In this document: piece by piece, positions 53,104 through 61,064 of the stretch | How positions within the stretch are numbered: position 1 is the stretch's first letter | Layout: every line of letters starts with the position of its first letter | Assembly (NCBI GenBank): GCA_963665765.1 | Contig: OY762464.1 | Coordinates: 1,798,001-1,862,000, forward strand | DNA from: Bin76 sp963665765 | GTDB lineage: Bacteria > Actinomycetota > Acidimicrobiia > Spongiisociales > ZC4RG35 | Direction of reading: 5' to 3' | DNA length: 64,000 nt | The notes under the pieces: generated by a model | The model's input: only the letters and a program-made list of their open reading frames with translations | What the model was told of the DNA's origin: nothing | Database searches by the model: none | Made by a program: the position numbers and the translations under genes

Positions 53104-54627
53104 ATGTTATTCGACACCCATGAAACCAACCGAATAATCTATCGCTCTGACTGTCTCGATATCCTGGAAGATCCGGAACACCTTCCCAACGAGTCTGTAG
53201 ATCTGATCTATCTGGATCCCCCCTTTAATTCCAATGCGGTTTACAATTTGCCTTTCCATCTCAAGGGCGGGCCAGATGTTGAAGCTGTAACGGCTTTTAC
53301 AGACACTTGGACATGGGGGATCGCAGAGAATGATCTATATCAGAGACTAGAAGCCTCTTCGAAGAGTGACGAGCTGCTGATAGCCCGTATCGTTGGCTTG
53401 GCTTTAGACATGTTTGGACATGGCGGCAGAAACAATCTGGCTGCGTATTTGTTGAACATGGGAGTGCGATTGAGACCCATGCGGCGAATACTAAAGCCAA
53501 CCGGGAGTATCTATCTGCATTGTGATCCTACCGCCAGCCATTATCTTAAAATACTGATGGATTCTCTTTTTGGCAGGGAACGGTTCCGTAATGAAATAGT
53601 CTGGGCGTACCGCACGGGGGGTGCTAGCAAAAGGTACTTCGCTCGTAAGCATGACATTATCTTGTTTTATACAAAATCCAGCAAAGATAACCACACTTTC
53701 AATATGTTGAGGGAGCGCTCCTATAACCGCCAGTTCAAACCTTACAGGTTCGCCAATGTGTCTGAATACCAAGACGAAGGTGGTAGATGGTATACCATGC
53801 CGGTTATGCGTGATGTTTGGGATGTCAACGCCATCGGTCGCACATCTCGAGAGCGACTGAGTTATCCGACCCAGAAGCCTCTCGCTCTAATGGAAAACAT
53901 TATCAAAGCGTCAACCAATCCCGGAGACCTGGTGTTGGATCCCTTTTGCGGGTGTGGCACCACTTTGCACGCGGCTGAGGCCCTGGGACGAAGATGGATC
54001 GGCATCGATATTTCGCGATTCTCCGCAGGTTTGGTCCGAGATCGTTTGATCTACAATTTCGACGGCATACTGCAATCCGGAGACATCTCGGTGATCGGTG
54101 TGCCCACCACGGTCATGGAAGCGGAGTCCCTGGCTAAAAGTGACCCGTTTGAGTTCGAGAAATGGGTGTGCGGTTATCTTGGTGTCTCCAAAATGGCTCA
54201 ACGCAAACAGGCTGGCGATAAGGGGCCCGATGGTGGGATCGATGGCCAACTGGAGTTTGCGCCGATCTATTGGGGGGACCGGGGCCCCAGAAGCAAAAAG
54301 GGCGGAGCCTTGGCAGTGATTCAAGTAAAGGCGGGCCGAGTGACAGCCGACGCGGTGAGGGCGCTCTATCAGGTAGTTAGCGATACCCCCAAAGTTGAGG
54401 CCGGGGTGATGGTGTGTTTCGAGAAATATATGACAACGGTGGAGAACAATCGGTCCAAGGAAGTGTTCGAGGATTCCACTGGTACCTGGCCGGTTATCCA
54501 AGGTCTGCCGATTGAGCGAATGTTGGAGATGGGCAGATTTGATTTTCTTCCCAATATCAGAAAAGCTCAGGGACGGATGGAGTCGATCAGCATTCCTCAG
54601 CCGATCTTGCCTGGGGATGACTCGTAA
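53104..54627 (+). CDS. DNA methyltransferase fused to an Mrr-like nuclease domain
   Basis: 507 residues. The beta-class methylase order is seen: motif IV DPPF at 38-41 and motif I DPFCGCGTT at 279-287, with YPTQKPLALMENII before it. From about 345 on there is a restriction-endonuclease-like domain: FEKWVCGYLG, then GPDGGIDG (374-381) and AVIQVKAGRV with Q407-x-K409, the D...QxK form of Mrr nucleases. Codon use is clearly more AT-rich than in the neighbours, suggesting recent transfer. No separate restriction or specificity gene is adjacent, so it may act alone, like a type IIG enzyme (inference). Confidence 0.82.
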   Translation: MLFDTHETNRIIYRSDCLDILEDPEHLPNESVDLIYLDPPFNSNAVYNLPFHLKGGPDVEAVTAFTDTWTWGIAENDLYQRLEASSKSDELLIARIVGLALDMFGHGGRNNLAAYLLNMGVRLRPMRRILKPTGSIYLHCDPTASHYLKILMDSLFGRERFRNEIVWAYRTGGASKRYFARKHDIILFYTKSSKDNHTFNMLRERSYNRQFKPYRFANVSEYQDEGGRWYTMPVMRDVWDVNAIGRTSRERLSYPTQKPLALMENIIKASTNPGDLVLDPFCGCGTTLHAAEALGRRWIGIDISRFSAGLVRDRLIYNFDGILQSGDISVIGVPTTVMEAESLAKSDPFEFEKWVCGYLGVSKMAQRKQAGDKGPDGGIDGQLEFAPIYWGDRGPRSKKGGALAVIQVKAGRVTADAVRALYQVVSDTPKVEAGVMVCFEKYMTTVENNRSKEVFEDSTGTWPVIQGLPIERMLEMGRFDFLPNIRKAQGRMESISIPQPILPGDDS

Positions 54628-54660
54628 CCGGAGAACACCACACGGTGAGGCATCGTCCGG

Positions 54661-55488
54661 CTAACCGACCGCCGTCCGGGCATGGGGAGTCTCCGGCTTG
54701 CCTACCGACGCCTTGGTGGCCGCCACGCTGGCTTTGAGAGCGGCTAAAAGGTCGATCACTTCGCCCGGCTCGTCGGGACCGTCCAATGAGACGATCTCCT
54801 TTCCCTCCACCTTCCTCCGGGCGGCGGCCTCGATATTTTCTCTGGTCTGGTCCTGGTAGTCCTCTCCCACGAAAGGGCCACTCATGGTGTCGATCAGAAT
54901 CTTGGCCATCTCCACCTCTTCCGGCCTCACCTCCACTTCCTCTTCGACTTCCGCTTTCCCCGTCGGCGTTTCCCGGATTTCATCGGGCCAGAACATGGTC
55001 TCCAACAAGAGACTGTCCTGATGACAGCGCAGGGTGGAAAGGTGTTCTCTTCCCCTCATGGCGAAGCGGGCGATCCCCACTTTTCCCGCCGAGTGGAGCG
55101 CCTCCCGCAAGATCTGGTAGGAGCGTAGACCCGTTTTCTCCGGCGTCAGGTAGTAAGAAGACTTGTAATAGACCGGATCGATCTCTTCGGACTCCACGAA
55201 TCTGAGGACATCGATCAGGGGAAGCCCTTTTTTTCCTATTCCGGCGGCGGCCAGTTCGGAGTCGGTGAACACCACGTACGAGCCCCGCTCCACCTCATAA
55301 CCTCGCACGATATCGCCCCAGGGCACCTCTTGGCCATCGGTTTCCGCCACCCGCTTGTAGCGGATGGGACTCCGGTCGCTTGAGCGCAGCTGCTTGAACC
55401 GGGGACGCCGGTTTTTGGTGGCCGAGTAGAGCACCACCGGGATGTTCACCAGCCCAAAGGAGATGGCGCCTTTCCATATGGGACGCAT
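54661..55488 (-). CDS. ku: Ku-domain protein (non-homologous end joining)
   Basis: 275 residues, normal for bacterial Ku (260-300). MRPIWKGAISFGLVNIPVVLYSAT, the central YYLTPEKTGLRSYQILREAL and GRREHL-type region REHLSTLRC, FWPDEIRE, then an Ala/Lys-rich C-terminal tail. It binds double-strand ends as a homodimer and recruits LigD, which is not in the window. It lies convergent to the methyltransferase gene (33 bases apart). A TAAAAT hexamer lies 10 nt before its ATG. Confidence 0.93.
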   Translation of the reverse strand: MRPIWKGAISFGLVNIPVVLYSATKNRRPRFKQLRSSDRSPIRYKRVAETDGQEVPWGDIVRGYEVERGSYVVFTDSELAAAGIGKKGLPLIDVLRFVESEEIDPVYYKSSYYLTPEKTGLRSYQILREALHSAGKVGIARFAMRGREHLSTLRCHQDSLLLETMFWPDEIRETPTGKAEVEEEVEVRPEEVEMAKILIDTMSGPFVGEDYQDQTRENIEAAARRKVEGKEIVSLDGPDEPGEVIDLLAALKASVAATKASVGKPETPHARTAVG

Positions 55489-55583
55489 CAGGAGCCCGAT
55501 TTTACCAGACCGTCCGGATTCCCGGGAGCTACCCTCGACAAAACGTCCGGCAATCTGCCCGGAAAGGACGGGAAACCCGTTGG

Positions 55584-56051
55584 TCAGGGGGAGGAAAGTT
55601 CTTCGGCAACCAGTCTGGAGACCAGCCCTCCGTCTACCTTTTGACGATGGGACTTCATTATGTGGCCCATCACTCGGCCCAAAGCTCCGTGCTCACCGGC
55701 CACTCCCAACCGGGCGATGGCCTCCCGGACCAACTGGCGACTTTCCTGCTCACCCAAGCGAGAGGGCAGCCACCGGGAGAGATAATCCACCTCGTAGGAG
55801 AGCTTTTGGGCCATTTCCTCTCCCCGCTCGCCCATCCGGGCGTATTCCCCGGCGGATTTGCGCATCTTTTTGACATAGCTTCTGATGACTTGCCGATAGA
55901 AGTCGTCATCCTCCCCCGATCCCGAAAAGCCCGAAGCGGTTTTTTGCCTCTGTGCCTCCGCCTCCACCGAGCGGATGGCGTCTCTCCGAAGGCGATCCCC
56001 GGACTTCATGGCGTCCACCAACTCGGCGCGCATCTGCTGTTTAACACTCAT
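55584..56051 (-). CDS. GatB/YqeY domain protein
   Basis: 155 residues, all-helical. MSVKQQMRAELVDAMKSGDRLRRDAIRSV, then Y-L-S-R-W-L-P-S-R-L-G-E and GRVMGHIMKSHRQKVDGGLVSRLV match YqeY, the tRNA-binding tail domain also found at the end of GatB. It may help tRNA-dependent amidation, but its function alone is not established. A TAAGAT hexamer lies 9 nt before the ATG. Confidence 0.9.
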   Translation of the reverse strand: MSVKQQMRAELVDAMKSGDRLRRDAIRSVEAEAQRQKTASGFSGSGEDDDFYRQVIRSYVKKMRKSAGEYARMGERGEEMAQKLSYEVDYLSRWLPSRLGEQESRQLVREAIARLGVAGEHGALGRVMGHIMKSHRQKVDGGLVSRLVAEELSSP

Positions 56052-56096
56052 TCCGGTTTGATCTTATCGGCGGTCGGCAAGTTCGATGAGAACTTT

Positions 56097-56858
56097 TCAA
56101 TCCAGATGCATCAGTCCCAGGCCGAAAGCCGAGAGGAGATTCTCGTTGGTCAGCACCTCCCTGGGAGGTCCGCTGATTACTCGTTTCTCTCCCAACAGCA
56201 ACACATGATCGGCGGTCCCGGCCTCTCCCAGATCATGGGTGGAGACCAGCACCGCGCAACCGTGTTCTTTTTCTTCATGGATGGTTCGGTCCACGGCCTC
56301 CGCCGAGATGACGTCGAGTCCGGTGAGCGGCTCATCCAAGAGCATGAGCCGATGATCCTGGGCGATTCCCTGGGCCATAAACACTCGCTGGCGCTGTCCT
56401 CCCGATAGTTCGGTGAGGTGTCGGTTGGCCAGAGGAGTGATGTCCATTCTCTCCATGGCTTCCTTTACCCGGGCGCGGTCATCGATGCGAAGCGGCCGGA
56501 TCATTCCCCGGTTGGGATAACGTCCCATGGTCACCACCTGGGCGACGGTGAGCGGCAGGGACTGGTTGACTTCCTTGGACTGGAGGACGTAGGACACCTG
56601 TTTGCGGGCCTGTTGTGGGGAAAGATCCATCACCCGTATCTGTCCGCCCGCGGGATTCACCAGACCCACGATGGCGTGAAGGAGGGTCGACTTTCCGGCG
56701 CCGTTGGGTCCGATCATGGCAGTGATCGCCCCCATGGGGGCGGTGAACGACGAGGGTTCCAAAACCACGTGGGACCCGTATCGCAACTCCAGGTCCGTGG
56801 CTTCGATAGCGTGGCGGAACTGCCTTCCCGGAGGTGTTATTACCGGCAAGTCGGGCAC
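56097..56858 (-). CDS. Metal ABC transporter ATP-binding protein (Zn/Mn type)
   Basis: 253 residues. Walker A GPNGAGKSTLLHAIVG, Q-loop YVLQSKEVNQSLP, signature LSGGQRQRVFMAQ, Walker B LMLLDEPLTGLD and H-loop STHDLGEA. The pattern is that of ZnuC/MntB-type importers. It overlaps the end of the Fur-family gene by 19 bases. The permease lies on the other side, divergently; no binding protein gene is near. Confidence 0.9.
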   Translation of the reverse strand: MPDLPVITPPGRQFRHAIEATDLELRYGSHVVLEPSSFTAPMGAITAMIGPNGAGKSTLLHAIVGLVNPAGGQIRVMDLSPQQARKQVSYVLQSKEVNQSLPLTVAQVVTMGRYPNRGMIRPLRIDDRARVKEAMERMDITPLANRHLTELSGGQRQRVFMAQGIAQDHRLMLLDEPLTGLDVISAEAVDRTIHEEKEHGCAVLVSTHDLGEAGTADHVLLLGEKRVISGPPREVLTNENLLSAFGLGLMHLD

Positions 56859-57274
56859 ACCCCTTCTATCTCCAAGGTGTGGTCCGTTATCAAGTACCCG
56901 GCGCCTTTTGCCGCTTCCTCGCCCAGCGTGGCGAGACGGTGCTCGGCTTCACTGTTGAGAGAAATGTCGGAAATGGCCATGCACCGCACACACACCAAGT
57001 GGTGATGATGTCCCGACAGCCACTCCGCCAGCTCGAATCGATTTGATCTGTCGGCGGTGTGGTGCAGGGAGAGCACCTGGGCATCGACCAGGGCTCTCAG
57101 TTCACGATAGATCGACGAAAACGGAACCCGCGGGTCGGTTGCGCGGTAAATCTGATCGACAGTAAGCGGTCCGATGGTTTGGTTGAGGGCGGACACCAAA
57201 GCCCTGCGGTTGGAGGTGTACCGAATGCCTTGGGAGCGAAGGCTCTTTTCTACTTTGGTATGCAATCCAACCAT
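56840..57274 (-). CDS. Fur-family metal regulator
   Basis: 144 residues. The winged helix (about 15-75) has RYTSNRRALVSALNQT and FSSIYRELRALVDA. The metal sites are H89-H92 with C95 and C98 (HHHHLVCVRC) and C140/C143 at the end (CPTC), the four-cysteine structural zinc site. Together with the Zn/Mn-type transporter, Zur or Mur function is more likely than Fur. A perfect 7-1-7 operator lies 14 bases before its start. Confidence 0.9.
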   Translation of the reverse strand: MVGLHTKVEKSLRSQGIRYTSNRRALVSALNQTIGPLTVDQIYRATDPRVPFSSIYRELRALVDAQVLSLHHTADRSNRFELAEWLSGHHHHLVCVRCMAISDISLNSEAEHRLATLGEEAAKGAGYLITDHTLEIEGVCPTCR

Positions 57275-57287
57275 GCTTCACCGCCGA

Positions 57288-57302
57288 TGATAATAATTAT
57301 CA
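57288..57302. promoter_or_regulatory. Perfect Fur-type 7-1-7 operator
   Basis: TGATAATAATTATCA, a perfect palindrome of two 7-base arms around one base, matching the classical Fur-box arms TGATAAT/ATTATCA. It sits in an AT-rich stretch between the divergent Fur-family/ATPase genes and the permease gene, so it can control both. The regulator encoded next to it is the obvious ligand (inference). Confidence 0.82.
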
Positions 57303-57347
57303 TATATTATTGACCAAGTTATCTCCTGTGGATCTTGAGAAGGAGCG

Positions 57348-58190
57348 ATGGACTGGCTTCTAGAACCTTTCGAATTGGCCTTTCAGCAACGGGCGTTGGT
57401 GGGAGGGATTATTGCCGGAGTGCTCACCTCGGTGGTGGGCGCATGGGTAGTGATCCGAGGAATGTCCTTCATGGGTGATGCGGTGGCTCACGGGGTGATT
57501 CCGGGGGTGGCCATCGCCATCCTGCTGGGAGTGAACCCGGTGTGGGGAGCATTGGTGGCCGGGATAGTGATGATCTGGGGAATCAACCTGGTTCATCAGC
57601 ACACCAAGCTCAGCGCCGATGTCGGAATCGGGTTGCTGTTCGTGGGGATGCTTGCTCTGGGAGTGGTGGTCATCTCCCTGACTCCCACTTTTTCGGGTTC
57701 GATCACCGGCATTTTGTTCGGTGATCTGCTGGGAGTCACCTCCGACGTCATTTGGTTGGAGGCGATCGGGCTGGTGTTGGCCGGAGTGGTGTCCTATGTC
57801 ATGTACCGACCCTTCCTCACCCTGGCTTTCAATCCGGCCAAGGCCGAAATGATCGGGTTCCGTCCCCAGGTCGCCCACTTCACCTTGCTGGCGCTCATCA
57901 CCGGAGCGGTGGTCCTGCTTTTCCAAGGAGTCGGCGCCATTCTGGTGTTCGGTCTACTGGTGGGACCCCCGGCCACCGCCATCATCCTGGTTCGACGGGT
58001 GGTGCTGGTCATGGCGGTTTCAGCGGCAAGCGCCAGTTTCTCGGTGGTGGCCGGATTGCTGATCAGCTATCACTACTCGACGGCCGCTTCGGCCACCATT
58101 GTCCTCATTTCAGTGGTGATCTTCTTCCTCGTCCTGACGGGATCCCGGATACGCCGCCGTCTGGGTACCATGAAATCGGTGCCGGCCTAA
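57348..58190 (+). CDS. Metal ABC transporter permease (ZnuB/MntB type)
   Basis: 280 residues with about eight membrane helices. GIIAGVLTSVVGAWVVIRGMSFMGDAVAHGVIPGVAIA is the start typical of ABC-3 permeases; LFQGVGAILVFGLLVGPPATA carries the coupling region. AAGGAG lies 5 nt before the ATG. It forms the importer with the divergent ATPase. Confidence 0.9.
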   Translation: MDWLLEPFELAFQQRALVGGIIAGVLTSVVGAWVVIRGMSFMGDAVAHGVIPGVAIAILLGVNPVWGALVAGIVMIWGINLVHQHTKLSADVGIGLLFVGMLALGVVVISLTPTFSGSITGILFGDLLGVTSDVIWLEAIGLVLAGVVSYVMYRPFLTLAFNPAKAEMIGFRPQVAHFTLLALITGAVVLLFQGVGAILVFGLLVGPPATAIILVRRVVLVMAVSAASASFSVVAGLLISYHYSTAASATIVLISVVIFFLVLTGSRIRRRLGTMKSVPA

Positions 58191-58679
58191 GGCGTCCTGT
58201 TTCGTCAGATGCAGCGACCCTCCCGGCGTCTTAGAAACCCAGCGGGTCTATGGCGGTTGGTCAGCGAAACCCGCCGCTTTCCCGCGAAATTCGACCCGGC
58301 CCGATTTTCCCCCGTTGGGTTCCCCTCCCCCGCCGCTCACCGCCAAGATCGGGACGCGCTTCGCCACGGGTTGGTGGCGGGAATCAGCGTCCCGAAAAAG
58401 TTTTATGACCTCCGGTGCGGTCCCCACGACGTCGGAGAGGACCGGGAGATGTTTCGACCTCCTCAATATGCGCCCGGGCCTGAGACAATTCAACTCCGGA
58501 CGCCGGTTTTGTTTCGCGAACTCGCCCGCCCATCCATGCCCTACCCGTGCACGCCGCTTCGGCCAGGGCATCTCGCCAACAGTGTCGTTTGCGTTAACCC
58601 TGCCGGAATCAGGTGTCGAATTCGTAGCATAATAGCTGTAGAAACTGTATCAAAAATAGTGTAGAAGTTGTAGCATAAC
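58191..58679. other. 489-base intergenic region without a convincing gene
   Basis: Open frames on both strands here (for example 58209-58664 plus) look like Pro/Arg-rich noise and match nothing I know. The last 60 bases become AT-rich and hold short repeats: GTAGCATAA at 58624 and 58670, and TGTAGAA at 58637 and 58660. These may form the control region of the DUF4143 gene. No tRNA or clear terminator is seen. Confidence 0.5.
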
Positions 58680-59969
58680 TTGGTCGAGCCGGTAGGCTGG
58701 GTGGACGTGGTTGCCTATCTTCCCCGGATTATCGACCTTGAACTCGACGAGCTGGCCGAGGCGCCGGCTGTCTCGATAGAGGGACCTCGGGGGGTGGGCA
58801 AGACTGAAACGGCCCTGCGCCGGGCCACAACGGTTCATCGTATCGACGATCCCAATCGGCTGGCGGTGCTGAGGGCTGCACCGGAGCGGGTTGTGGCAGG
58901 GGACCCACCGGTGCTCATCGACGAGTGGCAACGCCTGCCTGGCTCGTGGGATCTGGTGCGGCGCGCGGTGGATGCCGACCCGACCGGCTCTCGGTTCCTG
59001 CTCACCGGTTCGGCCGCGCCCGCCGATGCACCCACCCACACCGGCGCGGGGCGGATCATCACCGTGCGGATGCGGCCGATGTCGCTTGCCGAGCGTGGGA
59101 ACGCCACGCCGACGGTGAGCCTTGGTGAACTTCTCGGTGGGGGTAAGCCCGAACTTTCGGGCGCAACCGAGGTTGGCGTAGAGCGTTATGCCGACGAGAT
59201 CACCAGGTCGGGGTTCCCGGGGCTGCGAATCCAGCCGAGCCGGGTGCGACTGGGCTTGCTCGACGGCTACCTCGATCGCATCGTCGAGTACGACATCCAT
59301 GGGTTCGGGCGGAGGTTCCGCGACCGCGGCGGGCTGCGCAGTTGGATGGCCGCCTACGCTGCGGCCAGTTCGACGACCGCTTCGTTTGAGAAAATCCGCG
59401 CCGCGGCCTCGGCAGGCAAGGCCGGCCAGCCGTCCCGCACTACCACCATCCCCTACCGGGCGGCGCTGGAACAGCTCTGGATGATCGAGGAGGTGCCGGC
59501 CTGGTCTCCGTCCCGCAATCGCCTGCGGGGATTGGCATCGGCGCCGGTTCATCAGCTGGCCGACCCCGCGCTCGCAGCCCGGTTGCTGGGTGTAACCGCC
59601 GATGTTCTGCTCGGCGGCCGCGGTGCCTGGGTCGGCGACGGCCCCTTGCTCGGAGCGTTGTTCGAGTCGCTCGTCACCCTGTCGGTGCGGGTGTATGCGC
59701 AGGCCGGCGGGGCTCGCGTGTCCCACCTGCGCACCCACGGCGGTGGCCACGAGGTGGATCTCATTGTCGAACGGGCCGATGGCGGGATGGTGGCTATAGA
59801 GGTGAAGCTCGCCTCGACCATCCACGAGGCGGACCTCCGGCATCTGCGATGGCTCGCCGAACGGGTGGGTCCACGACTGGTTGACGCGGTTGTGATAACG
59901 ACCGGCCCGGAGGCCTACCGGCGACGCGACGGCCTGGGCGTAGTCCCTGCCGCTTTGCTCGGACCCTGA
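58680..59969 (+). CDS. AAA+ ATPase with DUF4143 (nuclease-like) domain
   Basis: 429 residues from TTG 58680; a start at GTG 58707 would fit the family opening VAYLPRIIDLELDEL better. Walker A is EGPRGVGKTETAL and Walker B VLIDEWQRLP, followed by SRFLLTGSAAPADA. The C-terminal DUF4143 domain ends with GGGHEVDLIVERADGGMVAIEVKL, a restriction-endonuclease-like core (D...E-x-K). The family is widespread in mobile and accessory regions and its role is not established. It stands alone here, without operon partners. Confidence 0.83.
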   Translation: MVEPVGWVDVVAYLPRIIDLELDELAEAPAVSIEGPRGVGKTETALRRATTVHRIDDPNRLAVLRAAPERVVAGDPPVLIDEWQRLPGSWDLVRRAVDADPTGSRFLLTGSAAPADAPTHTGAGRIITVRMRPMSLAERGNATPTVSLGELLGGGKPELSGATEVGVERYADEITRSGFPGLRIQPSRVRLGLLDGYLDRIVEYDIHGFGRRFRDRGGLRSWMAAYAAASSTTASFEKIRAAASAGKAGQPSRTTTIPYRAALEQLWMIEEVPAWSPSRNRLRGLASAPVHQLADPALAARLLGVTADVLLGGRGAWVGDGPLLGALFESLVTLSVRVYAQAGGARVSHLRTHGGGHEVDLIVERADGGMVAIEVKLASTIHEADLRHLRWLAERVGPRLVDAVVITTGPEAYRRRDGLGVVPAALLGP

Positions 59970-60062
59970 CGGTGAGGTCCGGGCGGGCAATGGAACCAGG
60001 TCAACGGCGGACCGCTTCGATGGAGACTGGCGCCGTTTTCCCGGCGTTGTCCGCGGCCCGGT

Positions 60063-61064
60063 CTACTCCGGGAGGGGCCGGCGGGCGGCGTTTAGCACTT
60101 CGTCGATGGAGTTTTGTTCCACATCGCCCAGGTTCTGCACGTAGTCGTAGCCAAACCGGCCCTTGATGCACAGATTGCCGCTGGTTACCTCATGATCCAG
60201 GGGGGAGGTGACCTTGACGATTCGGTTGTCCTGGGTGTGCAATTCCAGGTTGCAGCCCACGCCGCAGTAGGAGCAGACTGTCCGGGTCACCGACTGGGCA
60301 TCGGGATCCCAAATGTCCGCCCGGCGCATTTCCCATTCCGAGCGGAACATGAGCGCTCCGGTGGGACACACTGCAATGCAATTCCCACAGAACACGCACG
60401 CTCCGTCTCCCAGGGGAAGATCCATCTCGGTGGAGATGCGAGCATCAAAGCCCCGGCCCGCCACCGCGATGGCGTAGGTCCCCTGAGCGTCGATGCCGCA
60501 CGCCTCCACGCACTTGTAGCAGAGGATGCATCGGGAGTAGTCACGAACATAGAGGGTGTTGTCCACCTTGGTGGGCTGGTGGATGGTTTCGGCGGTTTCG
60601 CCGTTCACCGGATGATGATGCCCGGGCTTTCGACCGTCACGTTCCCCCGCCGCGGCCGGCGTCCGTACCGGGCCGTACCGGGCCGGATCGGCGTCGTATC
60701 GCTTCATCCAATCGCTGATCCCGTCCTCGGCCACCGACAGATCCACCGACGAACCCAGAAACTCCAACACCATTTTCCGGCTGTGGCGCACTCGCTCGGA
60801 GTCGGTGTCCACCACCATGCCCTCCTCCGCCACGCGGGAACAGGCGGGAACCAGGGTGCGGTTGCGTTCCACCTCCACCACGCAGATCCGGCACACGTTC
60901 ACCGGGGTGAGGGTTTCGAGATAGCAGAGCGTGGGGATCTCGGTCCCCATCTGCCGGCAGGCTTCCAGCAAAGTAGCCCCCTCCTCCACCTCCACCGGGT
61001 CGCCGTCTATGGTCAGTCGCACCATTGGGGGGGAACCCGGGGCGCGGTTGGCCTGGTTACTCAC
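60063..61064 (-). CDS. Fe-S subunit of NAD-dependent formate dehydrogenase (2Fe-2S, two 4Fe-4S and Mo-Fe4S4 modules)
   Basis: 333 residues. Plant-type 2Fe-2S domain (about 15-90; CYLETLTPVNVCRICVVEV), then a region where the usual HxxxC-x2-C cluster ligands are missing (FLGSSVDLSVAEDG), two ferredoxin clusters (CILCYKCVEAC and CVFCGNCIAVC) and, at the end, the CSYCGVGCNLELHTQDN module with NLCIKGRFG that normally begins the catalytic molybdenum subunit. It passes electrons between the Mo site and the flavin subunit. ATG 61064 overlaps the stop of the NuoEF-like gene. Confidence 0.85.
   Translation of the reverse strand: MSNQANRAPGSPPMVRLTIDGDPVEVEEGATLLEACRQMGTEIPTLCYLETLTPVNVCRICVVEVERNRTLVPACSRVAEEGMVVDTDSERVRHSRKMVLEFLGSSVDLSVAEDGISDWMKRYDADPARYGPVRTPAAAGERDGRKPGHHHPVNGETAETIHQPTKVDNTLYVRDYSRCILCYKCVEACGIDAQGTYAIAVAGRGFDARISTEMDLPLGDGACVFCGNCIAVCPTGALMFRSEWEMRRADIWDPDAQSVTRTVCSYCGVGCNLELHTQDNRIVKVTSPLDHEVTSGNLCIKGRFGYDYVQNLGDVEQNSIDEVLNAARRPLPE

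Noticed and set aside
58209..58664. 151-codon frame in the intergenic region before the DUF4143 gene
   Set aside because: Arg/Pro-rich, no family resemblance, no ribosome-binding site, and an equally long frame on the other strand.
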